A DNA stretch of 38,419 bases from JAYPUG01 sp038117265 (GTDB lineage Bacteria; Pseudomonadota; Alphaproteobacteria; UBA6615). A program made the position numbers and the translations under genes. The stretch lies in the NCBI GenBank assembly GCA_038117265.1, contig JAYOFO010000017.1, forward strand, positions 1 through 38,419, given 5' to 3'. The notes under the pieces are model-generated. The model worked only from the letters and a program-made list of their open reading frames with translations, searched no databases and was not told where the DNA came from. Below, one piece after another: positions 32,073 to 38,419 of the stretch; the first letter of the stretch is position 1, and every line of letters starts with the position of its first letter.

Positions 32073-32123
32073 TCGGACAACCCGCGTCCGACGGCGTCGT
32101 GATCCGCGGCGATTCCGCGCGCC

Positions 32124-32702
32124 CTAACCCCGGTTCTGGCCCGGTTGCCAGAGGACGTCGGTCCGGCCCCCGTCGTTCAGGCTGCGAGAGAGGACGAACA
32201 GGTGATCCGACAGCCGGTTGATGTAGGCCAGGGCCTGGGGATTGAGCGATTCGCGCGAAGCCAGCTCGGCCATCAGGCGTTCGGCTCGGCGCACGATGGT
32301 GCGTGCCATGTGCAGATGCGCGGCCGCAGCGCTGCCGCCGGGCAGGATGAAGGATTCCAGCGGCGCGAGGGTTTCGTTGATGACGTCGATTTCCGTCTCG
32401 AGCCGTGTAACCTGCTCCGCCGACACCCGCAGCGCGCCTTCCGACTTGCGGGCCGATCGCGCGTCGTCCTCGGGCGTGCACAGGTCGGCGCCCAGGTCGA
32501 ATAGGTCGTTCTGGATGCGCGCCAACATCGCGTCGGCATCGCCCTGCGTGTGCAGGCGCGCCAGCCCGAGTGCCGCATTGGCCTCGTCGACGGTGCCGTA
32601 GGCCGCGACCCGCAAATCATGCTTTGCCACACGCGTGCCCGAACCCAGAGAGGTTTCGCCGGCATCGCCGCCGCGCGTGTAGATGCGATCGAGCCGAACC
32701 AC
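32124..32702 (-). CDS. Cob(I)alamin adenosyltransferase, PduO type
   Basis: A 192-residue ATP:cob(I)alamin adenosyltransferase that makes adenosylcobalamin, the cofactor of methylmalonyl-CoA mutase among others. YTRGGDAGETSLGSG is the N-terminal ATP-binding motif. ESFILPGGSAAAAHLHMART and IVRRAERLM carry the conserved Arg residues, and ALAYINRLSDHLFVLSR the C-terminal signature. The start is a GTG (32700-32702), 3 nt after the twin-TM stop. Its place upstream of etfBA is frequent in Alphaproteobacteria and fits propionyl-CoA/acyl-CoA metabolism. Confidence 0.94.
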   Translation of the reverse strand: MVRLDRIYTRGGDAGETSLGSGTRVAKHDLRVAAYGTVDEANAALGLARLHTQGDADAMLARIQNDLFDLGADLCTPEDDARSARKSEGALRVSAEQVTRLETEIDVINETLAPLESFILPGGSAAAAHLHMARTIVRRAERLMAELASRESLNPQALAYINRLSDHLFVLSRSLNDGGRTDVLWQPGQNRG

Positions 32703-32705
32703 CGC

Positions 32706-32906
32706 TCAACCGCCCGACGACGCAACGATGACGAACAGCACGAACAGCACGATCGCCGCCCCCTGCAGGACCACCCGCAGGCGCATCAGCCTGTTCGCGT
32801 ACTTGCGGTTGAATTCCCCCCCGCGCGCCATCGAGATCACGCCGACCACGAGGACGAGAAGCACCGCACCCAGCGCGATGGCGAGGAGAACCGAAAGGGT
32901 TTTCAT
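32706..32906 (-). CDS. Twin transmembrane protein (Hig1-like)
   Basis: A 66-residue protein with two membrane helices (KTLSVLLAIALGAVLLVLVV and VLQGAAIVLFVLFVIVASSG) joined by a loop with the motif MARGGEFNRKYANRLMRLR, which resembles the Hig1 N-terminal family. Its function is unknown. It immediately precedes the adenosyltransferase gene (3-nt gap) and is likely cotranscribed. The ATG at 32906 is the only start that keeps the full first helix. Confidence 0.85.
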   Translation of the reverse strand: MKTLSVLLAIALGAVLLVLVVGVISMARGGEFNRKYANRLMRLRVVLQGAAIVLFVLFVIVASSGG

Positions 32907-32913
32907 GCCGGCA

Positions 32914-33138
32914 CTATAGGCGCAGCGTCACGCCGTGACGAGAGCGGGACGCCGGCAGCGGACCGGTCAGGCAGGCAGGTTGACCGGGATCTGCTGGACG
33001 GCGGATACGGCGTCGAAACTGCGTGGTGCGCGCGCGCGTGTCCGACGACGGCGCCGGGGCCGAGATGCAACCCGCTCCATTGGCAGTCTCGGGAACCCGG
33101 GCCGATGGGTCTGCATGGTGTCCGCAACTCGCATACAT
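32914..33138 (-). CDS. Possible small ORF with a strong ribosome site
   Basis: A 74-codon frame starting MYASCGHHADPSARVPETA. Its only support is a perfect AGGAGG (33146-33151) 7 nt before the ATG, and its position 7 nt upstream of the twin-TM gene. The sequence is Arg/Pro/Ser-rich and matches nothing I know. A second frame from ATG 33145 overlaps it. It is probably not a conserved gene. The rest of the gap 32907-33391 holds a candidate promoter and the structured leader described below. Confidence 0.2.
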   Translation of the reverse strand: MYASCGHHADPSARVPETANGAGCISAPAPSSDTRARTTQFRRRIRRPADPGQPACLTGPLPASRSRHGVTLRL

Positions 33139-33243
33139 CACGCATCCTCCTGGCCGTTCGCGGTTTCCAGCGAACCCAGGTTTCGGGCCTTTTAGGCTTC
33201 CTTAAGGCCTGCGGCGGCATTTTAATGGCATTCGATCGGTTGC

Positions 33244-33272
33244 TTGACCGGTTTTGCGGCCGTTTGTAGGGT
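33244..33272 (+). promoter_or_regulatory. Candidate promoter for the ACT-like/Nudix genes
   Basis: TTGACC (33244-33249, 5/6, preceded by C) and TAGGGT (33267-33272) are separated by exactly 17 nt. The predicted start near 33279 coincides with the first base of the structured leader. Confidence 0.5.
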
Positions 33273-33279
33273 CCGCGCC

Positions 33280-33390
33280 ATGAATGGCATGCGGCTCATT
33301 CTTATTGACGGCCCGGCGTACGCCCGACTTTCGGGGCGGCGGCCGGGAGGTTGTGTCCACACACCGTCAATTCGAATGAAAGCCATTCAT
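33280..33390 (+). ncRNA. Structured 5' leader, three-way-junction fold (riboswitch-like candidate)
   Basis: The leader folds by eye into nested helices. P1 is 9 bp: ATGAATGGC 33280-33288 with GCCATTCAT 33382-33390. P2 is 6 bp (33296-33301 with 33374-33379), a 2x2 internal loop, then 8 bp ATTGACGG 33304-33311 with CCGTCAAT 33364-33371. P3 is CCCGGC 33312-33317 with GCCGGG 33342-33347, enclosing a bulged CCCGA/TCGGG hairpin (33321-33338). P4 is TGTG-TCCA-CACA at 33352-33363. The P1 3' strand ends 2 nt before ATG 33392 and would hide the ribosome-binding region. No known riboswitch consensus is recognised. Confidence 0.5.
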
Positions 33391-33391
33391 C

Positions 33392-33700
33392 ATGACCTTA
33401 CGAACATATTCCCAAACTGAATCGGACTCCCGGTCGGGTGCGGTGTTTTGTTTCTCGATCCGAGGAGACACGGATCCCGGGCTGATGCCGCGCCTGATGG
33501 AATTGTGGGCCAAGCGCGGCCTCGTACCGGATCGCTGGTACGGTGTACGGAGTGGAATCGATGGCGGGTTCATCGACGTCGATGTCGAGATTGCGGGGCT
33601 GGCGCCATGCGTGGCGGCGCAGATCGCCGAATCGATGCGCGCGGTGTTCGGCGTCGACCAGGTTCTCGTGTCGGAAAAACGCATGGCCGTGCGCGTCTGA
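33392..33700 (+). CDS. Small ACT-like domain protein
   Basis: A 102-residue protein with a beta-alpha-beta pattern like an ACT or IlvH-type regulatory domain: AVFCFSIRGDTDPGLMPRLM, LWAKRGLVPDRWYGV, IDVDVEIAGLAPCVAAQIAE and VFGVDQVLVSEKR. Such proteins sense small ligands, often amino acids. The first 14 residues are polar and may be disordered. There is no clear ribosome site; the sequence before ATG 33392 is part of a predicted leader helix. The DUF4743/Nudix gene starts 15 nt downstream, so the two are probably cotranscribed. Confidence 0.65.
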   Translation: MTLRTYSQTESDSRSGAVFCFSIRGDTDPGLMPRLMELWAKRGLVPDRWYGVRSGIDGGFIDVDVEIAGLAPCVAAQIAESMRAVFGVDQVLVSEKRMAVRV

Positions 33701-33715
33701 CGGCGGGATTGCGTG

Positions 33716-34567
33716 ATGGCCCTCTACGACCACATCGCGGCGTGCAACGACTACGACATGGATGGCCGTGTGCCGTTCAAGGTTGGCGGCATGCAGGCGG
33801 GTTGGGTCAGCGAGGAGCTCGCCGGCCTGATGACGCGCTGGACCCAGTATTTTAAGATCACCGACATGGAAGTGTCGATCCTCGACACCGTCGGCGGCGT
33901 CGAGGAACGCTCCAAGGCGCTGGCCGAGGCGGGTGCCGCGCTGGTCGTCATGAAGGCGCTGCCGCGCAACCAGAAGGAGCTGTGCCCAGTCATGGAACGG
34001 CTCGGCGCGCCGGTGCAGATGCGCATCGACCGGGCCTGGCTGGAATCCTTCGGCGTCACCTCCTACGGCGTGCACGTCAATGGCTATGTCGAGGGAAAGC
34101 ACGGCCCCGAACTGTGGATCGGCGTTCGCTCGAAGAAGCGGGACGTGGCGCCCGGCAAGCTCGACAACATGATCGCGGGTGCGTTGCCGGTCGGCCTGAC
34201 GATCGAGGAGAATATGATCAAGGAGTCCGCCGAGGAGGCTTCGGTCCCCGAGGATCTCGCGCGCACCGCCGTTCCCGTCAGCGCCATCAGCTACATGTTC
34301 AGCAGCGAGAAGGGCCTGCGCCGCGACATCCTGTTCATCTACGACCTCAAACTGCCGGCCGATTTCGAGCCCGAGAACAGCGATGGCGAGGTCAGCGGGT
34401 TCGTGCGCTGGCCGGCCCGCCAGGCATTGCGGGTCGTCGAGGAGACCGATGAGTTCAAGTTCAACGTCAACCTCGTGATCATCGATTTCGCGATCCGGCA
34501 CGGCCTGATCACGCCCGACCGCCCCGACTACATGAAACTGATCCGCAGCCTGCGCGCCTGGACCTGA
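33716..34567 (+). CDS. DUF4743/Nudix hydrolase family protein
   Basis: A 283-residue protein. Residues 1-110 are a DUF4743-type domain (PFKVGGMQAGWVSEELAGLM, WTQYF). The second half is a Nudix fold of the fungal thiamine-pyrophosphokinase-associated type: YGVHVNGYVEGKHGPELWIG, then a Nudix box variant in AGALPVGLTIEENMIKESAE followed by EAS. The KE...EE core for metal binding is kept. The first Glu of the textbook box is replaced, as is usual in this subfamily. ATG 33716 follows a GTG and a GGCGGGA site. The substrate is unknown; a phosphorylated cofactor or nucleotide is likely. Confidence 0.87.
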   Translation: MALYDHIAACNDYDMDGRVPFKVGGMQAGWVSEELAGLMTRWTQYFKITDMEVSILDTVGGVEERSKALAEAGAALVVMKALPRNQKELCPVMERLGAPVQMRIDRAWLESFGVTSYGVHVNGYVEGKHGPELWIGVRSKKRDVAPGKLDNMIAGALPVGLTIEENMIKESAEEASVPEDLARTAVPVSAISYMFSSEKGLRRDILFIYDLKLPADFEPENSDGEVSGFVRWPARQALRVVEETDEFKFNVNLVIIDFAIRHGLITPDRPDYMKLIRSLRAWT

Positions 34568-34584
34568 CCGGCCGGCCGGCCGCG

Positions 34585-35493
34585 CTACATGCCGTTGAAG
34601 GCCTGCGCCTGGGTCGCGATCCGGCGGATCGCGTGCGCCCAGATGTCGCCCGGTGCGATCCCGCCCTCGCGCATCGTGCGCAGCGTTTCGGCCCGGTCGC
34701 GCTTGGCCAGGCGCACACCCTTCTCGTTGGCGAGCAGGGGCGTGTGGTGCCATTCGGGGACATCGAGCCCGAGCAGCGCCTGCAGCAGCCGGTGGATGTG
34801 GGTGGCGGCGAACAAATCCTCGCCGCGTGTCACCAGTGTGATCCCCTGCGCCGCATCGTCCACGGTGACGGCGAGGTGATAGCTGGTCGCGACGTCCTTG
34901 CGCGCCAGCACCACGTCGCCGAACGCCCCGGGACGCGCGGTCTGTTCGCCGCGAGTGCGGTCGAACCAGGAGAGCGGGCCGACCTGGGCCAGCGCCTTCG
35001 CCATTTCGAGCCGCAGCGCATAGGGATCGCCCGCCGCGATCCGGGCGCTGCGCGCGACGGCATCGAGGTTGCGGCAGATGCCGGGATAGACCGGGCCGTC
35101 GGGCCCATGGTGCGGGGCATGGGGCGCGGCGCCCGACCGGGCGATCTCGTCGGCGATGTCGGAACGGGTACAGAAGCAGGGATACAGCAGCCCGCGATCG
35201 TCGAGCGCCCCGAGCGCCGCGCCATAGGCGTCGATCCGCGCGGACTGGCGCATCACCGGCTCCTCCCAGGCGAGCCCCAGCCAGGCCAGATCCTCGTGGA
35301 TGGCGGCCTCGAACTCGGGCCGGCAGCGGCCGGGGTCGATGTCCTCGATGCGCAGCACGAACCGCCCGCCCGACGCCTCGGCCAGCCGCCACGCGAAGAG
35401 CGCGGAATAGGCGTGGCCCAGATGCAGGAGGCCGGTCGGTGAGGGCGCGAAGCGCGTTATCAGGGGCCGGGCGGCTGCCGCATCGGCGTCCAT
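34585..35493 (-). CDS. gluQ: Glutamyl-Q tRNA(Asp) synthetase
   Basis: A 302-residue truncated glutamyl-tRNA synthetase paralogue that attaches glutamate to queuosine in the anticodon of tRNA(Asp). FAPSPTGLLHLGHAYSALFA has the HIGH motif. RIEDIDPGR follows. LYPCFCTRSDI and YPGICR give the zinc-site region, and VRLAKRDRAETL is the KMSKS counterpart. The anticodon-binding domain of GltX is missing, as expected. The start ATG 35493 is chosen to begin just before the HIGH region. It faces the DNA glycosylase gene divergently. Confidence 0.92.
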   Translation of the reverse strand: MDADAAAARPLITRFAPSPTGLLHLGHAYSALFAWRLAEASGGRFVLRIEDIDPGRCRPEFEAAIHEDLAWLGLAWEEPVMRQSARIDAYGAALGALDDRGLLYPCFCTRSDIADEIARSGAAPHAPHHGPDGPVYPGICRNLDAVARSARIAAGDPYALRLEMAKALAQVGPLSWFDRTRGEQTARPGAFGDVVLARKDVATSYHLAVTVDDAAQGITLVTRGEDLFAATHIHRLLQALLGLDVPEWHHTPLLANEKGVRLAKRDRAETLRTMREGGIAPGDIWAHAIRRIATQAQAFNGM

Positions 35494-35572
35494 GGCTTTC
35501 CCTTGGCCGGGTGGGCGAGGCACAATCGCGCGCCGGCCGCGGACGGCGGCGGCGAACGCGGGCGATGATGCG

Positions 35573-36187
35573 ATGAAAACACGCAAACGGCTAGAGGCGG
35601 GGATGCGCGAACTCGCGGCGCTCGACCCGCGCATGGGCGACCTCTGGTCAAGGGCGGGCAAGCCCGGCCCGCGGGCCCGGCCACCGGGCTTCGCCACCCT
35701 GTTGCGCGTCATCGTCGGTCAGCAGGTCTCGACCCATGCTGCTGCGGCGATCTGGGAGCGGTTGCGCAGCGCGGGCATCGCGGACGACGCGGCCGCCTTC
35801 GTTGTGCGGTCCGACGACGAGTTGCGCGCGCTCGGCCTCAGCCGCCAGAAGATCGCCTATGGCCGCGGGCTCGCCGAGGCGGTCGCCTCGGGCACACTCG
35901 ACCTCGCGCGGTTGCGGCGGATGGAGGACGAGGCCGCGATCGAGGCGCTGGTCGCGCTCAAGGGCATCGGGCGGTGGAGCGCGGAGGTCTATCTGCTGTT
36001 CGCGCTGGGCCGGCCCGACGTGATGCCGGCCGACGATCTGGCGTTGCTGGTCTCGGCCGGCCGGCACCTGGGCGACGGCGAGCGCTGGACGCCGAAACAA
36101 TTGCGCGTTGAGGCCGAGGCATGGCGGCCGTGGCGCAGCGCCGCCGCCAGACTGCTTTGGCACGCCTACCGGATCGAGGCATTATAG
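35573..36187 (+). CDS. DNA-3-methyladenine glycosylase II (AlkA-type)
   Basis: A 204-residue HhH-GPD DNA glycosylase that removes alkylated bases. PGFATLLRVIVGQQVSTHAA is the family entry helix. VALKGIGRWSAEVYLLFALG is the helix-hairpin-helix. The catalytic aspartate is in VMPADDLALL. The C-terminal EAWRPWRSAAARLLWHAYR is typical. It lacks the N-terminal domain of E. coli AlkA, as most short bacterial forms do. I chose ATG 35573 (MKTRKRLEAG); an upstream in-frame ATG at 35492 would overlap gluQ and adds an unlikely sequence. Confidence 0.9.
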   Translation: MKTRKRLEAGMRELAALDPRMGDLWSRAGKPGPRARPPGFATLLRVIVGQQVSTHAAAAIWERLRSAGIADDAAAFVVRSDDELRALGLSRQKIAYGRGLAEAVASGTLDLARLRRMEDEAAIEALVALKGIGRWSAEVYLLFALGRPDVMPADDLALLVSAGRHLGDGERWTPKQLRVEAEAWRPWRSAAARLLWHAYRIEAL

Positions 36188-36194
36188 GACCGCC

Positions 36195-36869
36195 ATGACC
36201 GACACCATTCTCTCCGGCCCCTCCTTCGGCCCCGCTTCGGGGCGCGCGCCGCGCCAGCTCGTCGTCCTGCTGCACGGGCGCGGCGCCGACGGCAACGACC
36301 TGATCGGGCTCGCCCCGATGCTCGCGCGCAATCTGCCCGATGCGCTGTTCCTCGCGCCCGACGCGCCGCAGCGCTGCGACATGGCGCCGGTCGGTCTGCA
36401 ATGGTTCAGCCTGATCGAGCGCACGCCCGAGAACATCGCGGCCGGGGTGCGCGGCGCCGCGCCGGCGATCGACGCCTTCCTCGACCACCATCTTTCGCGC
36501 CATGGCCTGGGCGATGGCGACCTGGCGCTGTTCGGCTTCAGCCAGGGCTGCATGATGGCCTTGCATGTCGGCCTGCGGCGCGCGGCGGAGCCGGCCGCGA
36601 TCCTCGGCTATTCCGGCCTGCTCGCCGCGCCCGAAGCGCTGGCCGCCGAGGTCACCGTGCGCCCGCCGGTCCTGCTGGTGCATGGCGACGCCGACGCGAT
36701 CGTGCCGCACGCCGCGCTGGCGGTTGCCGAGACGGCGCTGCATGATGCGGGCGTGCCGGTCGAGGCGGTCAGCCGGCCCGGGCTCGGGCATGGCATCGAC
36801 GAGGACGGAATCGCGCGTGCCGATGCGCTGCTCGCGCGCGTGTTCGGCGCCGGTGCGGCGAATGAGTGA
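36195..36869 (+). CDS. Phospholipase/carboxylesterase family alpha/beta hydrolase
   Basis: A 224-residue serine hydrolase of the carboxylesterase type. The oxyanion region is LVVLLHGRGADGNDLIGLAP. The nucleophile is in LALFGFSQGCMMAL (GxSxG), the Asp in LVHGDADAIVP and the His in PGLGHGIDEDGIARA. It is cytosolic and its natural ester substrate is unknown. It starts 7 nt after the glycosylase stop, so the two form a transcription unit. The 110-nt gap after it holds a strong ribosome site for the HNH gene and nothing else clear. Confidence 0.9.
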   Translation: MTDTILSGPSFGPASGRAPRQLVVLLHGRGADGNDLIGLAPMLARNLPDALFLAPDAPQRCDMAPVGLQWFSLIERTPENIAAGVRGAAPAIDAFLDHHLSRHGLGDGDLALFGFSQGCMMALHVGLRRAAEPAAILGYSGLLAAPEALAAEVTVRPPVLLVHGDADAIVPHAALAVAETALHDAGVPVEAVSRPGLGHGIDEDGIARADALLARVFGAGAANE

Positions 36870-36979
36870 CCGAATGGCTGCAAGTGTTTGTGTTCGTTGT
36901 GAGAAAATTGGCGTGACTCGGTTCGGGCCGTTAACGTTCCGACACGCTCGTTCGAGGACCTGACCCGGGGAGGGGATCG

Positions 36980-37540
36980 ATGGACGGCGCGCTGGAGAAT
37001 TGTCCGGCCTTGGTGCTCAACGCGGACTTCCGCCCGCTGAGCTACTTTCCGTTGTCCATCTGGCCCTGGCAGGAGGCGGTCAAAGCGACCCTGATGGGCC
37101 GGGTCAACACCGTCGCCCAGTACGACCGGGTGATCCGCTCGCCGAGCCTCGAGATCGCGCTGCCCAGCGTGGTGTCGCTCAAGGAATATGTCCGGCCGGC
37201 CGCGCGCCCCGCCTTCACCCGCTTCAACGTGTTCCTGCGCGACCGCTTCACCTGCCAGTATTCGGGCCAGCGCCTGCCCGCCCACGAGCTGACCTTCGAC
37301 CATGTGCTGCCGCGCTCGCGCGGCGGGCGCACGAGCTGGGAGAACGTCGTCACCGCGTCGAGCGAATGGAACCTGCGGAAGGGCAACCGCACGCCGGCCG
37401 AGGCGGGCATGTCCCTGCTCCAGGCGCCGCGCCGGCCCGACACCTGGGAGCTGATCGATAACGGCCGCGCCTTTCCGCCCAACTTCCTGCACGAGAGCTG
37501 GCGCGACTATCTGTACTGGGATACCGAGCTGGACGCCTAG
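36980..37540 (+). CDS. HNH endonuclease family protein
   Basis: A 186-residue protein. The N-terminal part (LVLNADFRPLSYFPLSIWPW, then AVKATLMGRVNTVAQYDRVI) is a conserved extension of this HNH family. The HNH core is FTCQYSGQRL, LTFDHVLPRSRGGRTSWENV and WNLRKGNRTP, keeping the catalytic D-H and N residues. The usual zinc-binding Cys pairs are reduced to a single Cys: CQYSG instead of CxxC, and SSEWN instead of CxxCN. ATG 36980 has a strong GGGGAGGGG site. Its biological target is unknown. Confidence 0.85.
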   Translation: MDGALENCPALVLNADFRPLSYFPLSIWPWQEAVKATLMGRVNTVAQYDRVIRSPSLEIALPSVVSLKEYVRPAARPAFTRFNVFLRDRFTCQYSGQRLPAHELTFDHVLPRSRGGRTSWENVVTASSEWNLRKGNRTPAEAGMSLLQAPRRPDTWELIDNGRAFPPNFLHESWRDYLYWDTELDA

Positions 37541-37548
37541 AGCCGCGC

Positions 37549-38127
37549 CTAGAGCCGGGTCGACAGCCAGATGGCCGCACGCGAGCCGGCCTTGATCGCC
37601 TCCGACATCAGCCGGTAGCCGGGCGCGTCCTCGGCCGCATGCTCCAGACCGGTGTCCTTGTGCTCGATCTCGTCGGCGCGAAACTCCTCGATCAGCCCGC
37701 GCAACTCGGCCTCGTCGTCGCCCAGCGCGGCGGCCTGGTTGGCATAGTGATCGGCGATCACCTCCTCGACCGCGACGGTGCACGCCATCGCCGCGCGCTC
37801 GCCGAGCAGCGCGCTCGCCGCCCCCAGCGCGAAGCCGGCGGCGTGCCAGACGGGCGACAGCACGGTCGGGCGCACGCGGCGCTCGGCGACCAGCTCGTCG
37901 AACTCCGCCAAATGGCGCTGCTCCTGTTCCGCCATGTGGCGGATCGTGTCGCCGACGGGTCGCCGGCCGAGCACGGCGAGCTGGCCGGCATAGATGCGCG
38001 CCGCGCCGTATTCGCCGGCCTGGTCGACCCGGATCATCCGTTCGACCAGCGTCTCGGGGTCGGGATCGCCGGGCAGCCGTCCCTTGCCGGTGGTGCGCGC
38101 CTGCCTTGGTGTCTCGTTGCCGCTCAT
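37549..38127 (-). CDS. coq7: Demethoxyubiquinone hydroxylase (COQ7)
   Basis: A 192-residue di-iron monooxygenase that hydroxylates demethoxyubiquinone, a late step of ubiquinone synthesis. The iron ligands are in DQAGEYGAARIYAGQ, MAEQEQRHLAEF (ExxH), AVEEVIADHYANQ and FRADEIEHKDTG (ExxH). The first about 25 residues are a polar extension. The length is normal for the bacterial form. ATG 38127 overlaps the stop of the DsbB-like gene (ATGA). It is a membrane-associated helical bundle. Confidence 0.95.
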   Translation of the reverse strand: MSGNETPRQARTTGKGRLPGDPDPETLVERMIRVDQAGEYGAARIYAGQLAVLGRRPVGDTIRHMAEQEQRHLAEFDELVAERRVRPTVLSPVWHAAGFALGAASALLGERAAMACTVAVEEVIADHYANQAAALGDDEAELRGLIEEFRADEIEHKDTGLEHAAEDAPGYRLMSEAIKAGSRAAIWLSTRL

Positions 38128-38419
38128 GCTGGGTTCCGCCAGAGGTTCCGCGCCGCCCAGCCGCTCGCACCCGCGAGCGCCAGCGACGCGACGAAGTTGT
38201 AGCCTGCCAGGGAGATGCCGAACAGGGACCAGGGCACCTCGTCGCACCGCACCACCGGGGTCGCCAGAAGCCGCGCCCGGAGTTCGGCGAGCGACAGGCC
38301 GGGATCGTTCAGCCCGCCGGCGCCGCCGCATGCGGCCAGCCCCTCCCACCAGTGCTGCTCGACGCCCACGTGGAACCCGGCGATCGCCGCACCGGCGAGG
38401 AAGGTGAGCGCGCCCGCGC
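38124..38419 (-). CDS. dsbB: Disulfide bond formation protein DsbB-like (partial, C-terminal part)
   Basis: The gene runs off the right edge; about 97 C-terminal residues are visible. GFHVGVEQHWWEGLAACGG is followed by VVRCDEVPWSLFGISLAGYN, the periplasmic loop and last helix signature of alphaproteobacterial DsbB proteins. Both visible cysteines belong to the second redox pair. It hands electrons from DsbA to quinone in the inner membrane, and its coupling to coq7 (4-nt overlap) is functionally sensible. The N-terminal CxxC lies outside the window. Confidence 0.88.
   Translation of the reverse strand, partial: AGALTFLAGAAIAGFHVGVEQHWWEGLAACGGAGGLNDPGLSLAELRARLLATPVVRCDEVPWSLFGISLAGYNFVASLALAGASGWAARNLWRNPA

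Noticed and set aside
33280..33390. Miniature transposable element with terminal inverted repeats
   Set aside because: No target-site duplication is visible at the ends and the nested internal helices fit an RNA leader better; kept as the main alternative to the riboswitch idea.
36863..36964. Short frame MSDRMAASVCVRC overlapping the carboxylesterase stop
   Set aside because: 33 codons, no ribosome site, no conserved pattern; only the overlap geometry was suggestive.

Overview
The window is GC-rich, densely packed chromosomal DNA that reads as an alphaproteobacterium. The clearest pointers are the gene order argH-lptM-lysA-DUF4175, a CpdR-like response regulator, ftsEX divergent from a zinc-ribbon/DUF3426 gene, a metXW pair, an sdhCDAB operon, a COQ7-type ubiquinone hydroxylase, a DUF2125 protein, and the run twin-TM protein / PduO-type adenosyltransferase / etfBA / 3-hydroxybutyryl-CoA dehydrogenase. 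A Rhodospirillales-like free-living lineage fits best, but that assignment is inference. No phage, plasmid, CRISPR, transposase, rRNA or tRNA gene was recognised.

Layout. 1-3.4 kb is accessory: a partial oxidoreductase, a carboxymuconolactone-decarboxylase-like protein, an ectoine-hydroxylase-like dioxygenase, a small membrane protein, and a secreted-protein gene split by an in-frame TAA. 3.5-7.1 kb is the sdhCDAB operon (minus strand) with a promoter and a terminator. 7.1-8.3 kb has no recognisable gene but many hairpins and two terminators. 8.3-11.1 kb holds pyridoxal kinase, a LysE-type exporter with a possible 10-codon leader ORF, and a GST/cupin pair. 11.1-17.9 kb is amino-acid metabolism: a methyltransferase, metXW, then the divergent operon chorismate mutase / HisC-like aminotransferase / prephenate dehydrogenase, followed by a DUF2125 protein. 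18-22 kb is envelope and cell division: a ChaC-like protein behind a 12-C tract, a PlsC acyltransferase, YdcF, FtsX and FtsE. 22-29.3 kb holds the zinc-ribbon protein, CpdR, DUF4175, lysA, lptM, argH and a TlpA-like thioredoxin. 29.3-32.9 kb is acyl-CoA metabolism with ETF and a B12 adenosyltransferase. 33-38.4 kb holds an ACT-like protein behind a structured leader, a DUF4743/Nudix protein, gluQ, a DNA glycosylase, a carboxylesterase, an HNH protein, coq7 and a partial dsbB-like gene.

Functionally the window links respiration (SDH, ETF and ubiquinone synthesis all feed the quinone pool), amino-acid synthesis (Met, Phe/Tyr, Lys, Arg) and cell-envelope work. Most genes are ordinary housekeeping genes. 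The two observations most likely to be new are RNA-level. One is a roughly 0.8-kb hairpin-rich stretch (about 7326-8138) with four C(UUCG)G tetraloop hairpins and a plus-strand terminator. The other is a 111-nt leader (33280-33390) that folds by eye into a three-way junction, whose closing helix ends two nucleotides before a start codon. Both are inferences from sequence alone.
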